Source: Coprinopsis marcescibilis
Lineage: Eukaryota; Basidiomycota; Agaricomycetes; Agaricales; Psathyrellaceae
Length of the DNA: 21,927 bases
Assembly: GCA_004369085.1 (NCBI GenBank)
Contig: ML210485.1
Coordinates: 1-21,927 of the forward strand
Direction: 5' to 3'
Made by a program: the position numbers and the translations under genes
Notes under the pieces: generated by a model
The model's database searches: none
What the model was told of the DNA's origin: nothing
Seen by the model: only the letters and a program-made list of their open reading frames with translations
In this document: piece by piece, positions 1 through 10,119 of the stretch
Position numbering within the stretch: position 1 is the first letter of the stretch
How the letters are laid out: each line of letters opens with the position of its first letter

Positions 1-1000
1 ATGTTTCAAAAATATATTCGATTTACGTGAGATTTACGCCAAATCGGGGTCCGGCCCAGACACACGGATCTCGGTGGGGTTGCGCACCCCCAGTATTACT
101 GTTAGCCTCAAGCACCGAGGGACCAACGCGGGACATGGGGCCCAATAATCGGCAGGACTTCCGTGCGCAACTTTGGGGTGATGGGGTCAAAGGGCGGCTT
201 ATTCCGGAAGCGCTATTCTGGGGACCCGTCCCAAGCTCGAGGCATCGTCTTGTGATGCTACCCTGCCCTGAACCTGACACCGCGAGGACTTGTAAGGCTA
301 TTCAGTCGGACGGAAGAGGAAACAGGAAAAGACTCTGCCGGCAATTTACCATTCTTCAAGGAAAGATAAACCCCAAAACATTCCGACCCTTAGCATCTCC
401 GAGGCAAGCGTGTCATTATCATCCTTGACAACGATGACCTTCATTTGGGCTCTTCATATATCTCTACATATTCGCTAAAATTTTTACAAGCCAAATCACC
501 CACGGCTCAAGCGCCTCACTCTATTCACAGGTTCGTATTTTTGACACGTCAAAGACGTCTGTCCAGAGATATTACCCAGATATAAATAACATTTCGATTG
601 GGGAACACCTGGGTTCTAACTTCTCATGTGTGAGTGGCGGACTGAACTAATATTGCTTGGCTGTGCTTACTGCCTGTAGGACCCTCTATTTATGGCGCAC
701 ATCAGAAACTCGAGGACTGCAAATTCGGCTCGGGGCTGATGTATGTATTCAAATGATCTATTTTGGGATCTTGGCCTAATCCTTCGCCAAACTACGCTAG
801 CTACCAACATTATCTGTCAGTGGAAGGATCACCCCGCTTTCCAACGAACACTCGGTTACTTAAGGTTAGTCGCTTCTCTAGCGAGTTTAATCTTGTATTG
901 ACAGCGAAATGACAGGGTTCCATGACCTCTGTCGACGGGATATCTACATACACGCTAATTCAAATTCGCTCCACCTCTTGTGCTGATACCGGAATGATCG
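1..1000. other. Upstream region without a supportable gene
   Basis: Two overlapping open frames run in opposite directions between about 23 and 428. Neither shows a signal peptide, a domain motif or convincing splice sites, and they cover the same bases, so at most one could be real. The rest is broken in all frames. The part nearest 1000 is presumably the upstream regulatory region of the catalase gene. Nothing else is seen. Confidence 0.5.
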
Positions 1001-1017
1001 TTTCGCAAACCTAAGGG

Positions 1018-1024
1018 TATATAA
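1018..1024 (+). promoter_or_regulatory. TATA box of the catalase gene
   Basis: TATATAA lies 81 bases before the ATG at 1105. With a usual TATA-to-start distance of about 30 bases, this leaves a 5' leader of roughly 50 bases, which favours ATG 1105 over the later ATG at 1232. The role is inferred from sequence and spacing only. Confidence 0.5.
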
Positions 1025-1104
1025 CTATCTAAACTGCCCCGCCTTGACCCAGTACATCATCAGTTACCTTCGTTGTGCTACTAGCCCAAGACCGATTTCA
1101 CGCG

Positions 1105-2866
1105 ATGAGGCTCCCCTCTCCCTCTGTCGTTTCTGCCTTTACCACATTCTTCGCCTGCGCTACTGCCACCGTTCAGGGAAGCAATGTATGTGGCTCCATC
1201 CCTCATATAAGATAGTACCACAGACTAACATATGTATCCACAGAGCGGCCATTCTTTCTATACCACCAGCGGGGGTGTTCCGGTCAACGACCCTACTGCA
1301 TTCCAGCGGGTTGGGCGAAACGGTCCGATCCTTCTGCAGGATACGCACCTCATCGAACAGTTGGCGCACTTTGCTCGAGAGAGGATTCCTGAACGTGTCG
1401 TTCACGCAAAGGGCGCTGGTGCCTACGGTGTCTTTGAGGGTACGTTGAGCTCTTCTTTCGGTTCTATGTATGCAATATTTATGTTATTTCAGTCACCGAA
1501 GACATTACGGACCTCACCTCTGCCGCCTTCCTCGACCAAATCGGCAAGAAGTCGAGAGTCTTGGTCCGTTTCTCGACTGTAGGTGGCGAGTCGGGAAGTG
1601 CCGACACCGCCCGGGATCCACGAGGCTTCGCCATCAAGATCTACACTGAGGAGGGTAACGAGGATTGGGTCTTCAATAGCACCCCCGTCTTCTTTCTACG
1701 AGACCCATCCAAGTTCCCTCTGTTCGTCCATACTCAGAAACGCGACCCTCAAACCCACCTCAAAAATGCCACGGTCTTCTGGGACTATCTCAGCACGAAC
1801 CAGGAGTCTGTTAGGCAGCTGGTAAGCTTTCAGGCACTATTCCGTTTGTTATTTTCTGTTGAACGCCGATCAGATGCACCTCTTCTCCGACCGTGGCACT
1901 CCCTTCAGCTACCGCCATATGGACGGTTTCTCTGGCCACACCTTCAAGTTCGCGAAGCACAACGGCACCTACAACTACGTCAAGATTCATCTCAAGACCG
2001 ACCAGGGTGTTCGCACCCTCACCAACGAAGAGGCTGGCGACTTGGCTGGCAAGAACTCCGACTGGACGACACAGGACCTCTTCGAGGCCATCCAACGCGG
2101 TGATAACCCCAGCTGGACAGCCTACGTTCAGGTCATGTCTCCCGAGCAAGCTGAGCAGTTCCGATACTCGGTCTTCGACTTGACCAAGACTTGGCCCGAG
2201 GATCAATTCCCTCTTCGAAAGTTCGGCAAGATGACTCTCAACCAAAATGTGAGCTTCCATTCTCCCTCATTATTGCGCTCCATCAATAATAATACTGAAT
2301 TTGCCAACTAGCCTGAGAACTTTTTTGCCGAGATCGAGCAGGCTGCGTTCTCCCCGTCGAACATCGTTCCTGGCATCGAGCCCTCCGCCGACCCTGTTCT
2401 CCAAGCTCGTCTCTTCTCGTACCCTGACAGCCAACGTTACCGTTTAGGCGTCAACTTTAACCAGATCCCCGTCAACTGTCCCATGCACGTCAACAACCCC
2501 TTCCAACGCGATGGACATTTCGCCATCCACAACTACGGCGCCGCCCCGAACTATATGTCGTCGTTCCACCCCTTGGTGTACCGCAGTGTTCCCACCAAGG
2601 AGCATGAGGAGTGGGTTGGCAAGGCTACGCTGTTCTCGAGCGTCGTGGAGGACAAGGATTTCGAGCAGGCGACCGAGGAGTGGGCGTACCTTGGGACTAT
2701 GGAGGGCCAGCAAAGGAACTTTGTGCATAACATTGCGGTGCACTTATGCAACGCGCATCCGGAGGTTAGGAAGAGGACGTATGGTATGTTCGACCGGGTT
2801 GACGCACAACTCGGACAGTGGTTGAGGGAGGAGACGGAGAAGGAGGTCGTTGCTTTGAGCGTTTGA
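1105..2866 (+). CDS. Catalase (clade-3-like, small subunit), five exons, putative signal peptide
   Basis: Haem catalase, which breaks 2 H2O2 into water and oxygen. The exons I read are 1105-1185, 1244-1439, 1493-1821, 1874-2248 and 2312-2866, giving 511 residues, normal for small-subunit catalases. All introns are GT-AG and frame-consistent. Visible motifs: active-site [11 protein letters not shown] with His81; [21 protein letters not shown]; the [12 protein letters not shown] segment with Asn154, where many relatives have [12 protein letters not shown]; and the proximal haem signature [14 protein letters not shown] with Tyr364. Exon 1 codes for a hydrophobic N-terminus ([20 protein letters not shown]) that resembles a secretion signal, and the C-terminus (EVVALSV) has no SKL-type peroxisome signal. 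An in-frame ATG at 1232, inside intron 1, could give a form without the signal. The family call is secure; the N-terminus is less so. Confidence 0.95.
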
Positions 2867-3526
2867 AGGGATATAAGCATTCGTTTTCGTTGTATACATG
2901 ATACCCTGTCATTGCCATTAACATCGCCATTACTTGTAATTATGGAATACAATCAACATCAGGTTAATTGTATTCCCTCTGTTCTGAATATCAACCATTT
3001 GCTTGTCGTCTCGAACATATACGCTTCACATAAATCTGCGAGCGCCGATGGTGAATGATGGTACATATGTGCGGATGCTGAGGTCAAAGACCCGGACCGG
3101 TGTCATGGCAGTTGCACTGCCTTCTGGTTATACCTCCATTGTTGTCCAGATTAGGCACACGCTCCACATACTTTTCTGGCTCTGGAGCAAAGCAGTGCGT
3201 ACCCCTTTGGTTTTCGCAATTCTCGGATCCCCCATGTCATAGACTTCTCCGGGAGGCAAATCACCGATGAGAGTCCTCAGTTGAGCGCTTATTAGCCTGT
3301 TTAATGAGGTATATGTTCGATTAATCGATAACCAAATTTGATGTTCGAAGTTCAAAGTTCGTTATAGAAATCAAATGTCCAGTCCTTACAAGTACATACT
3401 CAGACAGTGGAGTGTATCGAGATGCGAGATGATGAGATGATTGGAACGGTATCGCATAAATAAGAATAAGCTTAAATGGATCAAGGCGTGGCACATAAAA
3501 TGGAAAGCATGAAAATGATGAATGAA
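2867..3526. other. Intergenic region between convergent genes
   Basis: Lies between the stop of the catalase gene and the stop of the minus-strand gene at 3527, so it should hold both 3' untranslated regions. Only short open frames without motifs are present. No repeat or RNA gene is seen. Confidence 0.5.
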
Positions 3527-4378
3527 TCAGGGGAAACGTCCGTTCCGCAGAACGAGGATGAGGGCGGGTGTGGCGACGGCCATGTATTCGCTGAGGGTCT
3601 TGCCGATGCTTAGCATCTCGGATAGCTGCTGCGAGGTGGTTCTGTGTGTTCGAGGCGCTACGGGGGTGCGTCGAGCGGGAAAGGGCTCGATGGACCAAAC
3701 CAGGCCGAAAGGCTTGCGCTCAACTTCGGTAGGCTGGTTGGAGCTCTTGTGCTTGGGGACGAGACCCAAGACATAGAGGTTCTCGTCGTTGCGGTTGTTG
3801 GCACCCAAGACGGTGGCGAATAGGCAGAGGAGGGAGAGGTCATCGGGTGTAGATGCCTGTAGGATGGTAAGAGTGTTTGTGGGTGGTAATGACGATTACG
3901 GTTAGGGAGAAGGCTTACTGTTCTGGTTTTCCTTTTGGGGGTGGATGTTTGGACCACCGCTGGCGTTTCGCCGGGAGGATCCTCGTAGACGAGAAGCTTG
4001 GTAGGGCTCGGGGTCTTTGTTTTCTACACGTAGCCAAATGATCAGTCTTGTTAGAGGATAAAAACGCGGAGGCAGTCGTAGGGATTTCAACTGACCGTTC
4101 GCGCGTCGAAAATCGTGCAACCCATGCTTGGACACTTAGGATCGTCAAAAGAGACGATCAAAGTGATTTGGCGCAAATATGCCTCGGATGGGATAAAAGG
4201 GAGGTATAGAGTAGGCGTCTGGGGAAGAAAGCCAACGGCGCGTTGGTTTGAGAATCAACGATGTAAATACTCCCAGGCGCCCACATCCGTCTAAGCGCGA
4301 TCCACAGCTTTTTTTGAAGAACTAACCATCTGTGCACTTCTGTATGACTCGGTCCATTCCACAAAGACAGCGGTGACT
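3527..4378 (-). CDS. Unrecognised multi-exon protein, N-terminus unresolved
   Basis: Product not recognised. Reading the minus strand, I find frame-consistent exons 4378-4327, 4218-4096, 4023-3919 and 3856-3527, joined by introns of 108, 72 and 62 nt with GT-AG ends (donors GTTAGT, GTCAGT and GTAAGC). The joined frame gives about 203 residues. It includes the segments TPTLYLPFIPSEAYLRQITL, KLLVYEDPPGETPAVVQTS and NDENLYVLGLVPKHK, and ends in YMAVATPALILVLRNGRFP. The middle is basic and Ser/Thr/Pro-rich, and the last 25 residues include a moderately hydrophobic stretch. No in-frame ATG is found in the first listed exon. The start probably lies further upstream: an open frame from ATG 4672 could be joined by a GTACAT donor near 4455, but this is weak. 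It is divergent from the FHA gene at 5311. Confidence 0.5.
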
Positions 4379-4385
4379 CTACCAA

Positions 4386-5310
4386 CGCCCGTGATTAATT
4401 ACATCAGAAATCTAGAATCTCAAGACGCTCCTTGCTGGATGTGATGTACCTGTGACATTTCTCCTATGTCGCGCCTTTCGTTTGCACCGTCCTGACCCTC
4501 TGTTCTTCCATCTAGGCCTCTTCTTAACCACGCATCCATCTACACATACTGAATTCGCTCGACGGCACTTTATCCCTGAGTCTCTTTTCGGGGCCAGCTC
4601 TTTCACCAGCCCTGTTCGTTTTCTACATAGAATGTTCTGCGGTCGTGGTAACGACGACGTTACTTGAAGCATCTATGAGACCGACCCGTGCTCTAATCTA
4701 CTGGGAGATTCATTTATCTCCTCGACACTAGCATGATAGTAGAGGAATATATCGCGCGGAGTCGTCTTTGAGGACCTTCAACTCCTACGGCAACTCTGAT
4801 TGTGCAGGGAAGCCATTTATAGGCACTGTGATAATTAAATTGCGGCAGGAACATAGCTTATGGTCCCAAAGTCGGTTGGTGACTGGACTGGGGGCTTGGA
4901 GAGTTGCAGGCGATGAAGAAGCTATTAAGGGAAATCATATGTCCTTGATCGAAGAAAGGTTAACGACAAGGTCGTGTTGTCGATATAGATGGAACGATGA
5001 GACAAGCCTACGATCGTGGACTCATGCACGGACCATCCAAGGCGGTGCATGTAGGTATGCACTCGAAAAGATCACCACGAGGCAGAGAATACACTCCAGG
5101 GTTACTCTCCACGTACGACAGCATTTCTCGAGTCATGATCCACCCGACAAAGTCTCCACGGAGTCAGTGTAAAGAGCAATGACAGGGTAGAGATGGACTC
5201 TATCCGGTTTGTTTGGCAGGGCGGCGTTTGTTGATTGGAGCACACGTGGGTATTGTGTGTGGGGTTAGGGTTAGGACGGCGTTGGCGACGGTGATTCGCA
5301 GGGTTGGTCA
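4386..5310. other. Divergent promoter region with a telomere-like motif
   Basis: About 900 bases between the minus-strand gene and the plus-strand FHA gene. Open frames here (for example 4768-5172) lack motifs and good splice sites and overlap each other. The one notable element is a short TTAGGG-type motif at 5265-5275, listed separately. The upstream exon of the minus-strand gene may lie in 4450-4672. Confidence 0.4.
5265..5275 (+). promoter_or_regulatory. Interstitial telomere-like motif (telobox-like)
   Basis: TTAGGGTTAGG, almost two units of the same repeat that caps the chromosome, lies 36 bases upstream of the ATG of the FHA gene. In yeasts, proteins such as Tbf1 bind TTAGGG motifs in gene promoters. 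A similar role here is inference; chance is possible. Confidence 0.3.
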
Positions 5311-8209
5311 ATGTCTCCCACAGCGACGATGCCAGCCCCAGCACCGTTCTCCGCGCCTATTACGCCCAATCTGCCTTATCCCGCCCTCTACCTATACCCC
5401 CTCAACGACAGTTTCGTTCCCAAGCACATCGCCCTCAGCCATGGCCAGCATGTAAAAATCGGGCGACAGACCAATGCAAAGACAGCGCCGGCAGAGCGAA
5501 ACGGCTATTTCGATTCCAAAGTCCTCAGTCGGCAGCATGCAGAGGTCTGGGAGGACGGCGGCAAGGTGAATTCGTACTTTTTGTGCTTAAATTCGGTTCA
5601 GGGCTGATGCTATGGCGGTCTCGTGGCATCCAGGTTTTCATCAAAGACGTCAAGAGTTCCAACGGAACCTTCATAAATGGCGAGCGACTCAGCAGCGAGG
5701 GCGTTGAATCCGACCCGTTCGAACTCAAAAGCGACGATATAGTCGTATGTTCATCCCGAATTTTAAATTGGAATGTGACCCTTACTTGGCCTGATAGGAA
5801 TTCGGTATCGATATCGTCGGGGAAGACAATAAGACTATTATCCACCACAAAGTCGCAGCACGCGTACTCTGCGTATTCTCAGAACAAGAGGCCCTCATCG
5901 CAGCTCGAGCAGAGCAGTTCCAGCAGCAACAGCAGCAACAACATCAGCACCAGCACCAGTCGGGTGGCGTATCGTCGCTCGGGATGGGCCAGGCTGGTCC
6001 GAGCGCCATAAATGGCGCTCAGTCCGGCTTCAACTTCAACAACAACCCTCAACGACGTCCACAGATGAACCAGCCGTCGTTGGGAGGAATGGGTGGCATG
6101 GGTGGTGGTATGCGTCCGCCAGGAAAGAGCGGCCTCACTTTCGACGTCATCCTCAGTCGCCTCCAGGGCGAATTCCAAAAAGCGAGGGAAACCGGCGCAG
6201 AACTGACCTCCGTTGGGGGAATCCTCAACGAGGCTCATGAAACCTTGAGCGGTGGCTTGGTGCGTACAGTTTTCGTTTTCATTTTTATATACCGATATTA
6301 ATCCGCCGTATCTTTGTTTAGCCTACGAATCTACCGCCATATCCGTCCACTCTCCCGCCTGTGAGACCTGTGGTTCAGGAACCACAACCTCCGCCGGCTC
6401 CGGTACCCAGCCCACCCCCACCCCCGACAGTCCCCCCCTCGGTCATCACCGAGCTCCAAACCCAACTGCGCGATACCCAGTCTTCACTCGCGAGCGAGAT
6501 TGAGAAGATCCGTGCGCTCGAGACCGTTCGTGCTGAACAGGAAGCCGTTAAGCATGAAGTTCAGACCCTCCGCCAGATCATGGAAGCCCGCCGGCGTAAC
6601 AGCGAGTCCAACGAACCCCGGGGTGGGTTCGACGTAGAGGAAGACGAGGAGGGCGAGAACCAACAAGATTTGGTTGATGACGACGATGATGATGATGCAA
6701 GGAGTGTCAGCAGCGTCAGCACTGTCGTACCGCACGAACTTGAGAGTGTGGAGGAGGAGGATGAGGAGGGTCTCGAGGCTGCGAATGCCTCGATGGAGAC
6801 GGAGGAGCGGGAGCAGACGGCGGAGGCGGATGCACAGGAGGAGATGCAACGCCAGCAGACAAGCGAGCTAGGACGACCTATCACACCCGAGCCTATCGAG
6901 GGCCAACGGCGCGATGCCGATTCATACGAAACTAGCCCACCACACACCAACGGTCTCCTCTCCGCTCCTCGTCGAGCCTCCCCCACATTATCGTCCAACA
7001 CCAACACGAACGATGACTTGCTGCAAGAACGTATCGCCCAGCTCACTGCGCAGGTGTCGCAGGTTATGCAGCTGACGAGCGTGTTCGAGGCGCAGCATTC
7101 GGTTGCACAATCGACGATCCAGGCGTTGGAAAAGAAGGTGGAGGCGTTGGAGGCGGTGTTGGCTGCTACGCAGGAAGCGGCGAGGAGTGCTGCTGATTCT
7201 GCAGCTGCTAGTGCCGCTGCTGTCGCTTCCGTTTCTGCTGCATCTACCACCCCCGTTTCGACATCCGCGCCCACGACAAATGGGGAAAAGAAGGATGAGG
7301 GGGATTCGGTTGCGGAGCAGCAATCGCTCACCGACCGGATCTCGGAGTGGATGAAGGCGGTGGATGGCAAGTGGGATCGAGTGCAAGATGAATGGCATGC
7401 AGAGCGCGAGCGGCTGCACCGTGCACGGGAAGAGTGGGAGAGCAAGATCAAAGCAGTGGACGAGCGGGTTGTACGTCTGGGCGATGAGGGTAAGGAGCGG
7501 TTCGCCTCTCTTGCGGCGTCGATCTCTGCGCAGGCCCATGGTGATGCGGGTGGATACGGGGGTTCAAGTCATCGGGGGTTGAATGGGGATGCGGCGATGA
7601 AGAATGGGCTGGGGTTGGTTACACCACCGAGTCCGAGGAGTATTGTTAGTGAGAGTCCGGGGAGGTATACCAATCGGAGAAGGAGGAGGAGGTCGTCGGG
7701 CAGTCGTGGGCGGTCGAGGAGTAGGAGTGAGGATGGGGTGAGGGGAGCAAGTCCTAGTCCCCCTGAGAGAAGGGGGAGCAGTGGGACTGATGAGGCCGAT
7801 GGGGAGCTGCATAGCGAGGCGGGCGAGTCGAGTGTGTCTGGATCTAAAGGTGAGTTTTTGGTATCGCATTTGATCATGGTGCGAGATTACTGATATCTGC
7901 TGTGTAGTTTTAGATAATGGACGGACGCAGTCGCATGCGGTACGGGCACTCGCTACTCCTGAACCGTCGGTTTACAAGGCTGGATCGTCGCCTGTGGATG
8001 ATGAGCATGGTTCAAGAGAGGATTTGAAGGGCGGTGTGCATACGCAGGGTCTCCCCTTGCATCCTGTGCGTATCTTCCTCTGTTTAACTAGAGTATGCTT
8101 CACTGACGCGTTGGGTATTTAGAATAATATTAATGTGCAGACTGCGATGGGGGTGCTGCTGCTGAGTGTAGCTGCTGCAGCGGTGATTTGGAAAGTGAAA
8201 CCAGAGTAG
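5311..8209 (+). CDS. STRIPAK subunit of the SLMAP / Far9-Far10 / HAM-4 type: FHA domain, coiled coil, tail anchor
   Basis: Six exons: 5311-5565, 5634-5744, 5798-6259, 6322-7849, 7908-8065 and 8123-8209, giving 866 residues. The FHA phosphothreonine-binding domain spans about residues 25-125, with KIGR (Arg52), SRQH (Ser73, His76) and SSNGTFING (Asn95-Gly96-Thr97). A Gln/His tract lies at about 162-176. A Gly/Met-rich patch and a proline-rich stretch follow, then heptad-like segments near ITELQTQLRDTQ and LQERIAQLTAQVSQ. There is an acidic run with seven Asp, an Ala-rich stretch, and an Arg/Ser-rich patch (RRRRRRSSGSRGRSRSRS). Exon 6 ends the protein with MGVLLLSVAAAAVIW followed by KVKPE, a tail anchor. 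This order (FHA, coiled coil, C-terminal anchor) is that of SLMAP, yeast Far9/Far10 and Neurospora HAM-4. These place the STRIPAK phosphatase-kinase complex on ER or nuclear-envelope membranes and act in cell fusion and development. The family is assigned by architecture, not alignment. Confidence 0.85.
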
Positions 8210-8758
8210 ATGGGGTGGTGGGGGTGAGAGCGTGAGGCTGGGCGGGAAGAGTATGTGGATGAAGGGCAGGGAGAGGAGCTGACCACGGTGTTGTTGATGA
8301 TGAACGTTCATTCGATTCGCCTTATACTTTCGTTTATCCTTTACCTCTCTTTCTCCCTCTGTCTGTCTGTCGGTCTCTTGATATGCGTACATGTTCTGAC
8401 CCTTCGTCGCTCTGCACGCCTAGCCCCTTTTTTACCTTTTTTTATCTCTACTTTTTACTATAAAATCATATTCGTCTTTCGTGTCATGTGTGAGATGCCG
8501 AATCTCTACTAGCCTCTGTGGTTATATTGCTTGCGTGCGTCTACATGCATTACCTATTGCCTCGTCCGCAGTTTTTTCTTAGTACTACTACTACTATGCG
8601 TTTGTGTTGTACGTCTCGGGGTTTTCAGAGTTGTGTTTAACTTTATTAGCTTTCCTTACCATCCTTTACCTTACGACCTCCTACGAATCTCATGTCGTTG
8701 TTTATTATCTGCCTTTTTGGTGTGTGTTGCGTGCGTGCGTGCGGTGAGTGGGTAAAGA
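8210..8758. other. 3' flank of the FHA gene, pyrimidine-rich, short simple repeats
   Basis: T- and C-rich sequence with no supportable gene, probably the 3' untranslated region and beyond. It contains a short run of GTGC units near 8729-8742 and a short ACT run near 8584-8595. The open frames seen here lack motifs. Confidence 0.4.
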
Positions 8759-8760
8759 TA

Positions 8761-9106
8761 CTGTACTATTTCGACCATTTCGACAGTCACAGGTCACAGC
8801 CCCTCCCGTTTTGTCGAAATCCAAACTCTGTCACAGGTCACAACCGGTCCTGTCGAAATAAAAAATACATTCAAAAATCTGTAATTTTCCAGAATACACA
8901 AAATCCCTGATTCCAAGCTGCCGAGCGATTCGGCTAAGTGAGCGCCTGCTTCTTCGTCAGTGTTGAAGGTTTGTTCAGCATCTGGTCTGTTGAAATCTGT
9001 CGAAATTTTGACGTGGTCACAGGTCCCACCCCCTTTTGTCGAAATCAAAATTTCATTGGATTGGTCACAGCTTACCCCCCGTGTCGAAATGGTCGAAATA
9101 GTACAG
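8761..9106. mobile_element. 346-bp MITE with 25-bp perfect terminal inverted repeats and TA duplication
   Basis: Bases 8761-8785 (starting CTGTACTATTTCGACC) are the exact reverse complement of 9082-9106. Both ends are flanked by TA (8759-8760 and 9107-9108), the target duplication of Tc1/mariner-superfamily elements. No transposase fits in 346 bp, so this is a non-autonomous element. Inside are four directly repeated modules of about 28-35 bp that begin GTCACAG and end TGTCGAAAT (listed separately). The ends do not match those of the pogo-type element at 9586, so the two belong to different families. Confidence 0.8.
8786..9090 (+). repeat. Four direct GTCACAG...TGTCGAAAT modules inside the MITE
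   Basis: Modules lie at about 8786-8820, 8830-8859, 9015-9045 and 9063-9090. Each begins GTCACAG (the first two and the third continue GGTC), has a C-rich middle of varying sequence, and ends TGTCGAAAT. The end TGTCGAAAT is also the inner end of the terminal repeats. All four point the same way, unlike the terminal repeats. Two pairs are near the ends, as expected for subterminal transposase-binding sites; that role is inferred. Confidence 0.6.
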
Positions 9107-9108
9107 TA

Positions 9109-9583
9109 GTAGAATGAGTGATTTTGTCTCGTGATCATTCGACTGGATGAGGTGTGTATGGAGGCAGTCGACGGTGAGCATTACTTGTTGGTGTTGCCAA
9201 TCCGTTATCATCATTACAACGTTGCAATCTGATGTACTATCGGCCTAATCTCTTGGGTGGTTGTTTCAAGGCCTCCTCGATGTCCTTGAGCACGGTGAAG
9301 TGGTCACGATCTGATGTGATTGATGGAAAGATGTAGGGGGAGAGGGGCTGGGAAGGAACCATGGGAGACGAGGGTAAATAACGTTGACCGGAATGGATGG
9401 ATTCAATGGCATCATCCGGCGATGTCAGTGACTGTCATACCGGGATTATTAACTAGGCCACGAGACATACACCGTGACACGACTGTTGGGTGCGGCCGGG
9501 GGTAGTAACTAGTAGGCCATTGTTCGACTGTTTTGGAGAGGCTAGCGCACGGGCCAAGTTGTTTTCGTCGCCGTTGAATAATA
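9109..9583. other. Gap between the two transposon derivatives
   Basis: No gene, repeat or RNA gene that I can support. Only short open frames without motifs are present. Confidence 0.4.
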
Positions 9584-9757
9584 TACAGTCGGACCCGCTC
9601 TAACCCATAGGTCTCGGTGGACGACGCGAGTTATGGGTTATGACGGGGTATGGGTTTCACCGGGTTTCCCGTAAATAGAAAAAGGTTCTCACAGTATAAG
9701 GCGACAGGCCATAGCGAAACGAAATACATAGATTTCGAGCACATGAAACTCTAGTAG

Positions 9758-9895
9758 CTAAATCTTGGTAAAGTAGTCCTTAATACAACCATCTTTGAGT
9801 GACTGAGCCTCCTCTAAACGAAGATCACGTTCCAGAGATGTAATCAGGGCATCGAGTTGACGAGCAGATTGACGATTAACTGGTCTTCCTTGCCC
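9758..9895 (-). pseudogene. Relic of the C-terminus of a pogo-type DDE transposase
   Basis: One minus-strand frame reads RQSARQLDALITSLERDLRL, then EEAQSLKDGCIKDYFTKI and a stop at 9758-9760. A charged helix followed by a short xxIxxYF end is how many pogo/Tigger transposases finish; in Drosophila pogo the end binds PCNA. The frame is closed upstream by a stop near 9940, and there is no catalytic DDE region, so only the tail remains. It overlaps the last codons of the ORF at 9844-10119 in a different frame. The family is assigned from recalled end patterns and from the surrounding pogo-type ends, not from an alignment. Confidence 0.5.
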
Positions 9896-10119
9896 AGTTG
9901 CTTCAAGGCGGCGTCGTAATCCGGCGCTTCCTTCAGTGCATTGAGCGCACGTTGTTCGTCGACGTGGTTACCCTCGTGGTCGAGCCAATCCTCTTCTTCT
10001 TCCGTGAGTTTCTCTTGCTTCTGAAGCCTTCGTGTTAACTCCTCCCGGCGTTCTTGATCCTGCTTCGTCAGAATAGAAAGCCCTTCCGTTAAGATTTCGA
10101 GCGCCGGGTTCGATGCCAT
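9844..10119 (-). CDS. 91-residue charged protein carried inside the pogo-type element
   Basis: Intact ORF from ATG 10117-10119 to a stop at 9844-9846, fully inside the inverted repeats. The product is highly charged and probably helical: it begins MASNPALEILTEGLSILTKQ, has ERREELTRRLQKQEKLTEEE, then EDWLDHEGNHVDEQRALNAL, and ends LIVNLLVNSMP. It has no signal peptide, membrane segment or DNA-binding motif that I can see, and I cannot name the family. It may be a passenger gene, a small regulator of the element, or the N-terminal side of the old transposase tail, with a frameshift joining it to the relic at 9758-9895. Its overlap with that relic supports the last view. The even charge pattern and lack of stops suggest it was protein-coding. 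Confidence 0.5.
   Translation of the reverse strand: MASNPALEILTEGLSILTKQDQERREELTRRLQKQEKLTEEEEDWLDHEGNHVDEQRALNALKEAPDYDAALKQLGKEDQLIVNLLVNSMP

Noticed and set aside
27..428. 133-codon plus-strand frame and the overlapping minus-strand frame
   Set aside because: No motifs, no splice support, and mutually overlapping on opposite strands.
1811..2260. 149-codon minus-strand open frame
   Set aside because: Antisense of catalase exon 4, whose plus-strand frame matches catalase along its full length.
4768..5172. 134-codon plus-strand open frame upstream of the FHA gene
   Set aside because: It starts at a non-ATG codon, has no motif and lies in a promoter region with other equally open frames.
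6561..7451. 296-codon minus-strand open frame
   Set aside because: Antisense shadow of exon 4 of the FHA gene; its Ser/Cys/Ala-rich product mirrors the biased coding sequence on the plus strand.
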